DNA of 64,000 bases from Hirschia sp964352025 (GTDB lineage Bacteria > Pseudomonadota > Alphaproteobacteria > Caulobacterales > Hyphomonadaceae): assembly GCA_964352025.1 (NCBI GenBank), contig CAYGPZ010000015.1, forward strand, positions 1 through 64,000, given 5' to 3'. Position 1 is the first letter of the stretch. The number at the start of each line of letters is the position of its first letter. The notes under the pieces were generated by a model, which was given only the letters and a program-made list of their open reading frames with translations, was not told where the DNA came from and did not search any database. The translations under genes and the position numbers were made by a program. Below are positions 9,342-17,886 of this stretch, in pieces.

Positions 9342-10394
9342 CTAAACAGCTGTTTCCAACGTTGTGTTTTTTGGAGGAGTGATAAAATACGCCTTTAGAA
9401 AACCAATGGCCCAAGCGTTATGCATGGCGAAAAGAGCACTCGCTGCGTGAAAACCAGATAACTTTTTCAAGCCTATTACCCCAAGCAAGCCTACAAAAAA
9501 CAGAGCGACGAAATATAGTAACGGCCCCAAAGCGAGAAGGGCTGTAAACCAGTTTGAAAAAACGCCGCCGTAAATGCCAGATAGGGACCAAACCAATGCG
9601 CAAACGCTGAGACTTAAGAAATTCAAAATCGGAATAGACTGTCGTAACTTTGGTTTGCCACCATGCTTTCTCATATTCATGGCGCGGCCACGGCCATACT
9701 TAAAATACTGCTTCCAAAGACCAGTAAACGTCGGTCTTGGCATGTATTGTATGCGTGAATCTGCATCTATATAAATTTTGTGCCCAGCCTGAACGACGCG
9801 ATGATCATACTCAGCATCTTCATTGTGTGAGAATACTTCATCATATCCACCCAATTCGCGATATACTTTCAAATCAAAAGCAGCATGATGACCATGATCA
9901 ATATAACCTGATTGATGTCCTCCACGGTGAGCCGATCCCCCGCTACCAAAAGGTTTATCAACAACCCAAGCATTTGCTTCCTGAAAACCTGATCCACCAA
10001 CTGCATCCATTGGTACAACAACAGATGCAGAACCAATCTCAGTCAGTTTTGATGCTACTTTTAGAACAAAGTTTTCAGGATAAATTGAGTGGGCATCACA
10101 TCGCACCAAAACAGTACAATTATCTGGCGCATTTTGAGCCGCAATATTTAAAGCAGCAGATTGAAGTTTTTTAGGATTGTGGAGAAGAGCAAGATTTTTA
10201 AATTCGAGTTTCAATTCTTCGACTATTTCAACGGTTCGGTCATTGCTTCCACCGTCAACGACAACAAAGCTTACATCATTGAGAGTTGATGCGCCGACCA
10301 TTAAAGACCGCAAACAATCCTCAATGTAATTTTCCTCATTGAGAGTCGGAATTACTGCTAAAACTTGCTGGGCCAGCTCATTTGAAAAAGGCAA
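9342..10394 (-). CDS. Glycosyltransferase family 2, ExoA-like
   Basis: Membrane-associated inverting glycosyltransferase, 350 residues. It has 'VLAVIPTLNEENYIEDCLRSL', 'SFVVVDGGSNDRT' and 'TVLVRCDAHSIYP' in the catalytic half, a 'GHNEDAEYDHRVVQAG'-like acceptor segment, and three hydrophobic helices in the last 100 residues. This arrangement is that of succinoglycan ExoA. The likely start is a TTG at 10394, since GGAG lies 8 bases before it and no in-frame ATG follows early. It is convergent with the GH16 gene and divergent from parA. It probably adds a sugar to the repeat unit of the 1-10 kb polysaccharide. Confidence 0.85.
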   Translation of the reverse strand: MPFSNELAQQVLAVIPTLNEENYIEDCLRSLMVGASTLNDVSFVVVDGGSNDRTVEIVEELKLEFKNLALLHNPKKLQSAALNIAAQNAPDNCTVLVRCDAHSIYPENFVLKVASKLTEIGSASVVVPMDAVGGSGFQEANAWVVDKPFGSGGSAHRGGHQSGYIDHGHHAAFDLKVYRELGGYDEVFSHNEDAEYDHRVVQAGHKIYIDADSRIQYMPRPTFTGLWKQYFKYGRGRAMNMRKHGGKPKLRQSIPILNFLSLSVCALVWSLSGIYGGVFSNWFTALLALGPLLYFVALFFVGLLGVIGLKKLSGFHAASALFAMHNAWAIGFLKAYFITPPKNTTLETAV

Positions 10395-10657
10395 AGACTA
10401 TACTCCAATAGACATCCGTCTTTCTCATAAGCAATTTGAAAGCCAAAGTTACAGTTTAATCGACGAAATGAGGGTTTGAGTCTGGATTTTAAACCACACA
10501 AATATACGACTACATAAAATTACACAAAAAATGCTAGCAAGACTAGAATATCATCCAATACCAGTTATTAGATACTGAGTTGGGTATTTCTATTTGAACT
10601 CACCGAAAATAACTAGAAGCAAGCAAGTTTTAAAACCATAAGGGAAACTTGGAAAAA

Positions 10658-11578
10658 ATGACGGCCATTATTGCAGCCATTGCTAACCTTAAAGGTGGAG
10701 TAGGAAAATCCACAACGACAGTGATGCTAGCTGATGGCCTGTCTTATTTTTACGGGCTCAATGTGTGTGTCGTCGATTTGGACGCTCAGGCAAATTCAAG
10801 TCAGATGCTCTTGACGGAACGTGGTGTCCAGCAAGCTTATGAACAAGGAAAAGGTGCGACCCACCTTCTCAAAGGCTTTATAGAAGGCAAACCTTCGCAC
10901 GCTGCTGATTACATTCTTCCAAACGCAGTCACTCTTGAAGAATTGCGTGTTGCCGAAGAAAGAGATGATCGCAAAGGCTGGATTTCAGCTTTACCTTCTC
11001 ATCCTCACTTACGTTTACAAGAAATGGGACTTGAAGAATCCTGGTATTCTCAAGCTGGCACACCGACATCTCTCGCAGCCAAACTCGCAGAACACTTCAA
11101 AGAAGGTTTTGATGTTCTTAGAGAATACTATGACATAATCCTCTTTGATTGCCCGCCTCACCTTTCCCCTCTATCCAGAGCTGGGCTTTCCTTGTCAGAT
11201 GTCTTTGTCATGCCGACGATTGCAGATGCAGTCTCAACATGGGGAACGAAACAATTTTCTGATTGGGTTGGGGCTAATGTTGCGCCAGACCTGCCGTCGA
11301 GAAACTTTGTATTGATAACGCGCTTCAGAAATACAAGTTATGCCAGACAGGTAGCGACTGAATTACAAGATATTTACCTCAATGATAGATGGTTCGGTCC
11401 TAAAATTCCGGAATCAGTTCATGTCCTCAATGCTATGGAAAGATCTGCACCGGATAGTTATGATACATTCAAAGGCAAATATGGTGGCGTAAAAGGAGAT
11501 GTAAAACGTTTGTCAGAACGTTTCACTGATTTCCTTACCCAACAAGCAGGACAAACATGGCAGAAGATAAGAGACTAG
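10658..11578 (+). CDS. Orphan ParA-family ATPase
   Basis: P-loop ATPase of the ParA/MinD class, 306 residues from the ATG at 10658 (a TTG at 10649 is also possible). Deviant Walker A 'KGGVGKST' at residues 11-18, Walker A' 'VCVVDLDAQANSSQML', Walker B 'IILFDCPPHLSPLSRAG'. There is no parB or parS-like gene beside it, so it is not the chromosomal parA. Such orphans usually position large complexes on the nucleoid. It is followed by a small gene that overlaps its 3' end, suggesting a translationally coupled partner. What cargo it positions is unknown; proximity to an exopolysaccharide locus is the only hint. Confidence 0.85.
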   Translation: MTAIIAAIANLKGGVGKSTTTVMLADGLSYFYGLNVCVVDLDAQANSSQMLLTERGVQQAYEQGKGATHLLKGFIEGKPSHAADYILPNAVTLEELRVAEERDDRKGWISALPSHPHLRLQEMGLEESWYSQAGTPTSLAAKLAEHFKEGFDVLREYYDIILFDCPPHLSPLSRAGLSLSDVFVMPTIADAVSTWGTKQFSDWVGANVAPDLPSRNFVLITRFRNTSYARQVATELQDIYLNDRWFGPKIPESVHVLNAMERSAPDSYDTFKGKYGGVKGDVKRLSERFTDFLTQQAGQTWQKIRD

Positions 11579-11925
11579 ACCCAGTTGCATACTTGGATCG
11601 TTTTTTTGACGAGCTACGTGATGAGGTCCGCACAAATCCAAAGTTTGCCAATCGTCTTGTTAAGGCGATGGGCGGAAATGTTGTATTTGAAAACGCAACA
11701 AAATCCGAAATTGCAAATCCCTATATACTTGCGGCTAATGGCGACAAGTCAGAATTTTATTCGGTTTTTTCTCCACTAAAACCATCGCAAATCAAAAAGG
11801 TCCTAAAAGACAATAATCTTGCGACTGCCGTTGACGTCAGAGGAAAATCTCCAAGTGAGCTTCTCGATATGCTGTATGACCGCGCCTCACTTAAAGTGTC
11901 AGAACGTAAGTCGAGTTATTTCTAG
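11557..11925 (+). CDS. Small unknown protein coupled to ParA
   Basis: 122-residue soluble protein whose ATG lies 22 bases inside the end of the ParA gene, so the two are almost certainly co-translated. The N-terminal half is a charged helix ('AYLDRFFDELRDEV'). The C-terminal half, 'LKPSQIKKVLKDNNLATAVDVRGKSPSELLDMLYDRA', reads like a small helical SAP- or Rho-N-like fold, possibly nucleic-acid- or protein-binding. I do not recognise a named family. Its role as the ParA partner or cargo adaptor is inferred from the overlap only. Confidence 0.75.
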   Translation: MAEDKRLDPVAYLDRFFDELRDEVRTNPKFANRLVKAMGGNVVFENATKSEIANPYILAANGDKSEFYSVFSPLKPSQIKKVLKDNNLATAVDVRGKSPSELLDMLYDRASLKVSERKSSYF

Positions 11926-11952
11926 AATTTTGGCAAGCTAGAAGCGAACCGA

Positions 11953-12354
11953 TCAATCTATCTCGATAATAACACTAAGCTCTTTAATGCTATAACCGCT
12001 CGGCGGCGCTGGCAATTTGGATACTTCGAATGCGTCGGCATCAATATCAATCAATTCGCCCGTAGATTTGACCAAGAAATGATGATGTTCCTTGGTATTT
12101 GTATCAAACAGAACTGATGCATTTCCGGCCTGAATCTGACGTAGTATGCCCAAATCAACAAAGCTATTCAGTGTATTATATACACTTGCTAAAGAGATAT
12201 CATCGCCTTTATCTGCCAATTGCGTTGCCACCCACTCTGCTGACACATGCCTTTTAATGCCGTCCTTTAACAAAAGCTCAGCAACAGCTAATCTTGGGCG
12301 CGTTAGACGCATCCCTTTTTCTTCTAGGATCTTGGCAAGTTCTTTTTGAGTCAT
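11953..12354 (-). CDS. irr: Fur-family regulator, Irr-like
   Basis: 133-residue winged-helix metalloregulator. The DNA-binding half has 'GMRLTRPRLAVAELLL' and 'ISLASVYNTLNSFVDLGILRQI', the standard Fur-family recognition helix. The dimerisation half has the 'EHHHFLVKSTGELIDID' stretch with three consecutive His seen in Irr proteins. It has no CxxC zinc motifs, which also points to Irr rather than Fur, and no N-terminal heme-regulatory Cys-Pro motif, as in many Irr proteins outside Bradyrhizobium. Irr controls iron and heme genes under iron limitation by heme-dependent loss of binding. The feoAB operon in this window could be a target, which I could not test. Confidence 0.8.
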   Translation of the reverse strand: MTQKELAKILEEKGMRLTRPRLAVAELLLKDGIKRHVSAEWVATQLADKGDDISLASVYNTLNSFVDLGILRQIQAGNASVLFDTNTKEHHHFLVKSTGELIDIDADAFEVSKLPAPPSGYSIKELSVIIEID

Positions 12355-12465
12355 GCTGATTACTTAGTTGCTACTTCATCCGCTCGCAAGTTTTTTGCTT
12401 AAAACAATCCCAAACCAAAGCGAAACATTAGCGCTCCGGTCTCAGATATTTCATCCCTGAAGGAT

Positions 12466-14040
12466 TTAACTTCTTGCAGTTTTTGTCTTTTCAATCAATC
12501 GCATAGTTGTGGCATCGCGCTCTTTGGAATTCGTACCCGAAATTGCATTATCAATTTCTTCAGCCATGACTTTACCTAGCTCAACACCCCATTGATCAAA
12601 CGGGTTGATACCGAGTAACATTCCATAAGCAAATGTGCGATGCTCATACAGTGCGATCAATGCACCTACACTGCGAGGGGTAATGTCATCTAGTATGAAC
12701 ATAGAAGATGCCCGCCCGCCTTCCATATGCATGTGCGGTGCCCTTGCTTTGATGGCCTCTTCATCAACACCTTTTTCGCGGAGTTGTATTTCAGCTTCTG
12801 CTTCAGAGCGTCCAACTAAAAACGCTTCAGCCTGAGCATACGCATTCGCCAATAATGATTGCCCGTTTGCTTTATTCCCTTCGGAGACACCCGCATTTAG
12901 AGAGATAACAAACTCCGCCGCAGACCTGTCAGTTCCTTGGTGCAATAGCTGGTGGAATGAATGCTGCCCGAGCGTTCCAACAGATCCCCACGTGATCGGC
13001 GCTGTCACATCAGTTTTCACGCCACGGCCAGATGCTGCAGACTTACCGTTAGATTCCATCTCCAACTGTTGTAAAAAATCAGGCAATTTGCGCAGGCGGT
13101 GCGCATAAGCCAGAACAACGCGAGACGGGATCTCTAGCTTGGAATGCAGATGGAAATCCATCATCGCCAATCGTGCCGGCAAATTCTCTGTTAAGGGCGC
13201 ATCTCTAAAATGCGCATCCATTTCAGCCGCACCATCAAGAAATTCACCCCAAGCGTCAGCGCCAAGTGCGATCATCAAAGATAATCCAACGGACGACCAT
13301 ACTGAATAACGCCCACCAACTGCTGAATCCATAGGAAAAATTCGATCCGCGGGGGCACCCCAAGCTTGAGCTAAATTTGGCGCTGAAGAGACCGCCGCCA
13401 TATGCTTATTCAAATTGTCTTCGCCCAGCTCTTCAATGAGCCATGCACGAGCCAGTTGCGCATTTGCCTGCGTTTCAGGCGTCTTGAACGATTTTGATAC
13501 AACAATTACAAGCGTTGAAGACGCATCCAGCCCTTCAGTTGCTTCAGCAAAATCAGCAGGATCCACATTGGCACAAAAACGAATGTTTGGACCTTTATGT
13601 CCCAGTGGACGAAGTGCGTCCCAAATCAACCGTGGACCAAGGTCTGATCCACCGATACCAATGTGCAAAATTGTTTTAACTTCAAAACCTAATCCACCAG
13701 AATTTACTTTATCAGCAAACTCACCACACGCTTTTGCCTGCTGCTTGAACTCTTCAGATTTAGGTAAATGATCGGCATTCCCACGTAAGGCCCAATGTAG
13801 TGCAGGACGATGCTCCGAACCATTGATAATCTCCCCACCAAATAGCTGCTTGATAGCGCCAGTAAGGTCTTGTTGTTCTGCAAACTCAACTAACTGTTCA
13901 TACGTTTCAGATGACAAAGGTTGGCGCGTAACGTCAGCTTCTATGTGAGGCCCCTTCCAAACAAATCGCTCTGAACGACCGTCTTCACGAACAATCTCTT
14001 TCAGTGTTTGTGAGTGGTCTAAGCCTGAAACATTTGTCAT
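12466..14040 (-). CDS. pgi: Glucose-6-phosphate isomerase
   Basis: Interconverts glucose 6-phosphate and fructose 6-phosphate in the cytoplasm. Both family signatures are visible: 'AVGGRYSVWSSVGLSLMIAL' in the middle and 'NPFDQWGVELGKVMA' near the C-terminus. The catalytic region around 'HQGTDRSAAEFV' is intact. The ATG at 14040 is chosen over the frame opening at 14073 because AAAGGAA lies 6 bases upstream; this gives 524 residues, normal for the family. It stands alone and is divergent from the cytochrome gene. It supplies precursors for the sugar nucleotides used by the nearby polysaccharide loci. Confidence 0.96.
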   Translation of the reverse strand: MTNVSGLDHSQTLKEIVREDGRSERFVWKGPHIEADVTRQPLSSETYEQLVEFAEQQDLTGAIKQLFGGEIINGSEHRPALHWALRGNADHLPKSEEFKQQAKACGEFADKVNSGGLGFEVKTILHIGIGGSDLGPRLIWDALRPLGHKGPNIRFCANVDPADFAEATEGLDASSTLVIVVSKSFKTPETQANAQLARAWLIEELGEDNLNKHMAAVSSAPNLAQAWGAPADRIFPMDSAVGGRYSVWSSVGLSLMIALGADAWGEFLDGAAEMDAHFRDAPLTENLPARLAMMDFHLHSKLEIPSRVVLAYAHRLRKLPDFLQQLEMESNGKSAASGRGVKTDVTAPITWGSVGTLGQHSFHQLLHQGTDRSAAEFVISLNAGVSEGNKANGQSLLANAYAQAEAFLVGRSEAEAEIQLREKGVDEEAIKARAPHMHMEGGRASSMFILDDITPRSVGALIALYEHRTFAYGMLLGINPFDQWGVELGKVMAEEIDNAISGTNSKERDATTMRLIEKTKTARS

Positions 14041-14187
14041 TTGAGTTCCTTTAAGTAACATCGTTCCGAACAATTAGTTTTATATGCGCAATCTATGCCA
14101 AAAACAGCTGGACAGTATCACTGCAACCTGAGAAAAGTTGATACACATGTTTGTATAGCTGGTCACGTGTCAAAGGAGACTGTTTAC

Positions 14188-14700
14188 ATGCTTAAATACC
14201 GTTTTTTTGCATTGGCAATTATTACGCCCGCAATTCTATTGGGTTGTGGTGAAAAAGAAGCATCTTCTCCCGCTAAAACGGCATCTGCGCCTGTCGCAGC
14301 GCCTGCCCCAGTGAAAGCAGAAGACACGGCAGAAAAAGATGCGGAAACTGCTGCGCTTATTGCCGCTCTTCCAGCACCGTATAATACAGCTGATTACAAC
14401 AAAGGCCGCCGACAATATGCGACATGTAAATCATGCCATCTATTAACTGAAGAAGGCGGACATCGTGTTGGTCCAAACCTACACAAAATGTTTGACCGAG
14501 TAGTTGGTGAAGCTGAAGGCTTTAAGTACTCAGATGCCCTGCTCGAAGCTGATTTCGAGTGGACACCTGAACAGCTAGATCAGTGGTTGGCAAATCCAAG
14601 AAAATTCTTGCCGAAAAACCGTATGTCATTCGCTGGTATTTCAAAAGAAGAGCAGCGTATAAACCTTATAGGTTATCTTTTAATCGAAACAGATAAATAG
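14188..14700 (+). CDS. Lipoprotein c-type cytochrome
   Basis: Class I monoheme cytochrome c anchored by a lipid. The ATG at 14188 follows a strong AAAGGAG and gives a lipobox 'AILLGC', then an Ala/Pro-rich linker of about 35 residues, then the heme domain. The heme site is 'CKSCH' and the likely Met ligand lies in 'LPKNRMSFAGISK'. At 170 residues it resembles membrane-anchored c550/c552-type electron carriers that feed a terminal oxidase. An upstream extension of the frame to 14095 has no ribosome site and would destroy the lipoprotein signal. Confidence 0.9.
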   Translation: MLKYRFFALAIITPAILLGCGEKEASSPAKTASAPVAAPAPVKAEDTAEKDAETAALIAALPAPYNTADYNKGRRQYATCKSCHLLTEEGGHRVGPNLHKMFDRVVGEAEGFKYSDALLEADFEWTPEQLDQWLANPRKFLPKNRMSFAGISKEEQRINLIGYLLIETDK

Positions 14701-14712
14701 GTTTAAGCTTTT

Positions 14713-14740
14713 CATCTGGCGCTAGAATTTGCGCCAGATG
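14713..14740. repeat. Inverted repeat between convergent genes
   Basis: A perfect 10-bp inverted repeat, CATCTGGCGC / GCGCCAGATG with an 8-base loop. It overlaps the stop codon and last codons of the minus-strand gene at 14722. There is no T run on either side, so it is not a classical intrinsic terminator, though it could pause or protect transcripts from either side. Confidence 0.6.
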
Positions 14741-15426
14741 GACATGAAAGCACTTGTTTCATCAAAGGCCCCGCTGACTTCATTCCGAACGCCAATACCA
14801 ACAAATTGCTTTCCGATTTTACGACTAATATCCATCTCAAGTTTGAAAAATTCACGGCCTGGATATTGCTCGCTAAAAGCCTTCACTTGAAGATCCCACT
14901 TATCCGTTGGCTGAAAACCTATTACCGCATCGAGTGTTGCGTGTTCGCACCCTTGTCTCGCACCCGTTGCGATCTCGCTAAACGCATAGACCGGTCGCCC
15001 ACCTATTTTGTTTGAATATCCGACCGCAACTCCCACTTCAGCGCCAAAACCTCCGCAAGATAGGTCATCTAGTTTTTCACCAACAAAAACTGTCGTTTGG
15101 CCGGCCACGCTCAAGGTATCAGATTGCCATATACGCCGCTTAGCGCCGGCCTCACCGGAAGATCTATCATTGTAGTTCGCTTCTTCGCGCCAAACTGTCT
15201 CAACCTTGCCCGTCACCGTCCAATCTTGTGTCACACCAGCCTCAAAATACGAATCTTGACGCCAATTTCGACCAAAATCACCGCGCTCATAACTCACATT
15301 GATAGATTGATATCCTGTATCTTTTTCTAAAGTCCAAGCACTTGCAAAAGCATCCTGAGCAAGGACAATAGATTTGATACAACCTGATAAAATTCCTAGA
15401 CTTATACTCTTCGTTTTTTTACCCAT
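14722..15426 (-). CDS. Unknown exported protein, possibly outer-membrane
   Basis: 234 residues. The N-terminus has a basic start followed by a hydrophobic run to 'AQDAFAS', compatible with a signal peptide. The remainder alternates aromatic and charged residues in short strands ('QDSYFEAGVTQDWTVTGKVETVW', 'KVEF'-like stretches) and ends in Phe, as small outer-membrane barrels do. I do not recognise a named family. It lies alone, convergent with the cytochrome gene and divergent from the NAD kinase gene. Confidence 0.65.
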   Translation of the reverse strand: MGKKTKSISLGILSGCIKSIVLAQDAFASAWTLEKDTGYQSINVSYERGDFGRNWRQDSYFEAGVTQDWTVTGKVETVWREEANYNDRSSGEAGAKRRIWQSDTLSVAGQTTVFVGEKLDDLSCGGFGAEVGVAVGYSNKIGGRPVYAFSEIATGARQGCEHATLDAVIGFQPTDKWDLQVKAFSEQYPGREFFKLEMDISRKIGKQFVGIGVRNEVSGAFDETSAFMSIWRKF

Positions 15427-15638
15427 TTAAATGCCCCCACACTTACCGAAAAATATATTGAGGGCTTCAACAGAGAAAAACAAACGCTTTCCCCTAAAAT
15501 CACAAGCCACTCGCCTAGCGGTTGCAAACAAAATGAATATCTATAACTTGACGAATGGCTCCAATTATCCACCATTAAAATCAAAGGGTTTTGAACACAC
15601 GCCCAAAAAATAAAAAGCGCAATATAGAGAAGAAACAT

Positions 15639-16412
15639 ATGAGCGGGACTTCACCACGTATCCACTTTATCGCGAGCAATCGTCCCGAAGCGCAGACGGC
15701 TTTCGCAACATTGTCACGCAAATACGGCCAAACCGAATTGGATAGCTCAGATGTTGTCGTCACATTGGGCGGAGACGGGACAATGCTTGAAGCTTTGCAC
15801 ACCCGGTTTCAGGACAAACTACCCGTTTATGGAATGCATCGTGGTTCAGTCGGTTTTCTGATGAATGACTATTCTGATGACGACCTACCAGATCGAATTG
15901 ATAATGCTGTGCGTGCGATTATCCATCCACTGGAAATGAAAGCGACTGTTATGGATGGAGGCAAACATACATTCAGGGCTATCAATGAAGTTTCACTCAT
16001 CAGACAATCAGCTCAAGCTGCCAAGCTGCGCATTTTTGTCGATGATAAAGAGCGTCTGGATGAGCTGGCATGCGATGGTGTTCTTGTTGCGACACCGGCT
16101 GGATCAACAGCATATAATCTTTCTGCCTACGGCCCTATTCTACCCATTCGATCTAACCTGTTAGCACTCACACCAATATCGCCATTTAGGCCCCGCCGCT
16201 GGAGAGGTGCATTATTGCGCCATGACGCCATCGTCAGATTCGAAACAATAGACGGCGAACATCGCGCAGTTGCAGCAACTGCCGACACACAAGAAGTTAG
16301 AAACGTCAAAACGGTGGAAGTCAGAGAAGACCGTAAGAACTCTCTCACTCTATTATTTGACGAAGGGCATGCTCTTGATGACCGTATTTTGCAGGAACAG
16401 TTTGCCTACTAA
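15639..16412 (+). CDS. nadK: NAD kinase
   Basis: Phosphorylates NAD to NADP using ATP or polyphosphate. From the ATG at 15639 (AGAGAAG seven bases upstream) the protein has 257 residues, typical of alphaproteobacterial enzymes. The diagnostic 'GGDGT' is at 44-48 with Asp46 as catalytic base. The second motif 'AINEVSLIRQ' and the glycine-rich 'DGVLVATPAGSTAYNLSAYGPIL' are both present. It is monocistronic as far as I can see. Confidence 0.95.
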   Translation: MSGTSPRIHFIASNRPEAQTAFATLSRKYGQTELDSSDVVVTLGGDGTMLEALHTRFQDKLPVYGMHRGSVGFLMNDYSDDDLPDRIDNAVRAIIHPLEMKATVMDGGKHTFRAINEVSLIRQSAQAAKLRIFVDDKERLDELACDGVLVATPAGSTAYNLSAYGPILPIRSNLLALTPISPFRPRRWRGALLRHDAIVRFETIDGEHRAVAATADTQEVRNVKTVEVREDRKNSLTLLFDEGHALDDRILQEQFAY

Positions 16413-16523
16413 ACGTTTCATCGTCATACTTCTTGTTAACGAGTCGCCTTTAGGGTTGATTTAGAAATGTATATTTTAACGGCAGAATATGTGATTCTTC
16501 TGCCCTAGAGAGTGAGCACCGAG

Positions 16524-17036
16524 ATGGGTAAAGCTAAACCAATTGAAATTTTTACGCCTCCAAATGCGTTAAAAGCCAAAGTTGGTGGTAGCCTCTCTCC
16601 TATGGATAAGGGAGCGGTGGCAAAAGCTGACGCAGCCCTTTCTAAACTTTCTTCTGAATTCCAAAACTGGATTGAAGATGAACTTAAGCGTCTGGAAGAT
16701 GCTTGGGCCACCTTCACTTCTGCGGCCAATAAAGTTGATGCAGTATCCAATGTTCACGCTGTTGCGCATGACCTTAAAGGTTTGGCAAAAACATACGAAT
16801 ACCCTCTCGTAGGTCGCATGGCGGCCTCATTGTGTCGCTTGACCAATGATGAAGTTGATCGCGAAAAGTCTCCGGAACACTTGATCCGCGCACACATTGA
16901 CGGCGTTAGAGCCGCAATTAAAGGGCACATCAAAACAGAAGAGCACCCGGTGGGTTCTATTCTGGTTACCGAGATGGAATCTCAGGTCACCGAATTTGAA
17001 GCAAAAAATTCACTGCTTGAAGAAGATGAAAAGTAA
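16524..17036 (+). CDS. Histidine phosphotransfer (HPt) protein
   Basis: Small phosphorelay intermediate. The C-terminal helical bundle contains 'VAHDLKGLAKTYEYPLVGRM', the HPt motif HxxKG, with His82 the likely phosphorylated residue if translation starts at the ATG at 16524 (a GTG at 16512 is in frame). The first 60 residues form a basic then acidic helical lead-in. The cognate kinase is not next to it. A CheY-like single-domain regulator 3.6 kb downstream (20143) and a degenerate EAL protein immediately downstream are possible partners. Confidence 0.8.
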   Translation: MGKAKPIEIFTPPNALKAKVGGSLSPMDKGAVAKADAALSKLSSEFQNWIEDELKRLEDAWATFTSAANKVDAVSNVHAVAHDLKGLAKTYEYPLVGRMAASLCRLTNDEVDREKSPEHLIRAHIDGVRAAIKGHIKTEEHPVGSILVTEMESQVTEFEAKNSLLEEDEK

Positions 17037-17165
17037 GACGACCGTCCAAGTCGTAATTCCTTCTAAATCCTAACGATATTCCGTTGATCTTTCAAAAAAT
17101 TATGCTCCGAGACTTCGCGGAGTATAAAAGTTAATCTGCTAGCTTGGTTCCATAAATAAATAAAT

Positions 17166-17873
17166 ATGGACCCAACCATGACCAGCGCCACACCATTTAG
17201 AGTCATTGCCAACGACAATGAAATCGCGAAAAATCGTGATTCAAGAATTCGTTTTGCCAAAATTCAAGATTTAAAAACTGGCGAAGTGGTCGGCGTTGAT
17301 TCTCAATTGGAAACTTCTTATGAAGAAACTGCCCTATTTGGGTTCGCTGCTGGAAACGCAGTTCAAGAAAGTCCTGCGCAATGGCTAGGCAACCAAATTG
17401 AACGTATCGGTTTGCTTGCGCAAGAGCAGCAAAATATCGATCGTCCAATATCTATAATCGCTCCACTTGCAGCACTGTCTCACCCAGACGCCCCAATGGC
17501 AGCTGAAGCAGGAGCACGCCGTGCAAATATCTGCCTTCAAGAGATACGTATAGAATTCCCTGACGCTGCAATATATGAGGCCGAAGACATCGCCCCCGCA
17601 TACATAGAGAACTTCTTTTCAAAGGGATTTAGAATTGGGATTGATGCACGCCAGTCTTGGCGCAGCCCGTTCGGTGCTTATTTTAGCACTGTTGTAGAGG
17701 CAGTCCGTTTAGATGCGCGCAGATTAGATGATGCACTTCAAAACACTGACCGTGTCGAAAATGCTTACGGATCCGGTGCTATGATATTTGTTGAAAACGC
17801 CCGCTGGTCAGATGCCGAAGCATTGTCAGCTCAGGGAATAAAATTCGCGGTTAGCCCCCGCCTTGACGGGTAA
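17166..17873 (+). CDS. Degenerate EAL-like domain protein
   Basis: 235 residues, about the length of one EAL domain. The order of landmarks fits: 'IQDLKTGEVVGVDSQLE' where EAL proteins have 'I.DL.TG.i.G.EALLR'; 'FRIGIDARQSWRSPFG' (155-170) where the DDFGTG loop would lie; 'VEAVRLDARRL' for 'D.IKID'; and 'GAMIFVENARWSDAEALSAQG' for 'AEGVE...L...G'. The catalytic residues are replaced (no EAL, no DDFG), so it should not hydrolyse c-di-GMP but could bind it or a protein. The family call is my reading of the pattern and needs a profile search. An ATG at 17178 is an alternative start. Confidence 0.6.
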   Translation: MDPTMTSATPFRVIANDNEIAKNRDSRIRFAKIQDLKTGEVVGVDSQLETSYEETALFGFAAGNAVQESPAQWLGNQIERIGLLAQEQQNIDRPISIIAPLAALSHPDAPMAAEAGARRANICLQEIRIEFPDAAIYEAEDIAPAYIENFFSKGFRIGIDARQSWRSPFGAYFSTVVEAVRLDARRLDDALQNTDRVENAYGSGAMIFVENARWSDAEALSAQGIKFAVSPRLDG

Positions 17874-17886
17874 GCAGTTTACAAGC

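Noticed and set aside
9737..10174. Plus-strand ORF of 145 codons
   Set aside because: It lies antisense inside the ExoA-like gene, is rich in His and Gln as antisense frames of this genome tend to be, and has no ribosome site.
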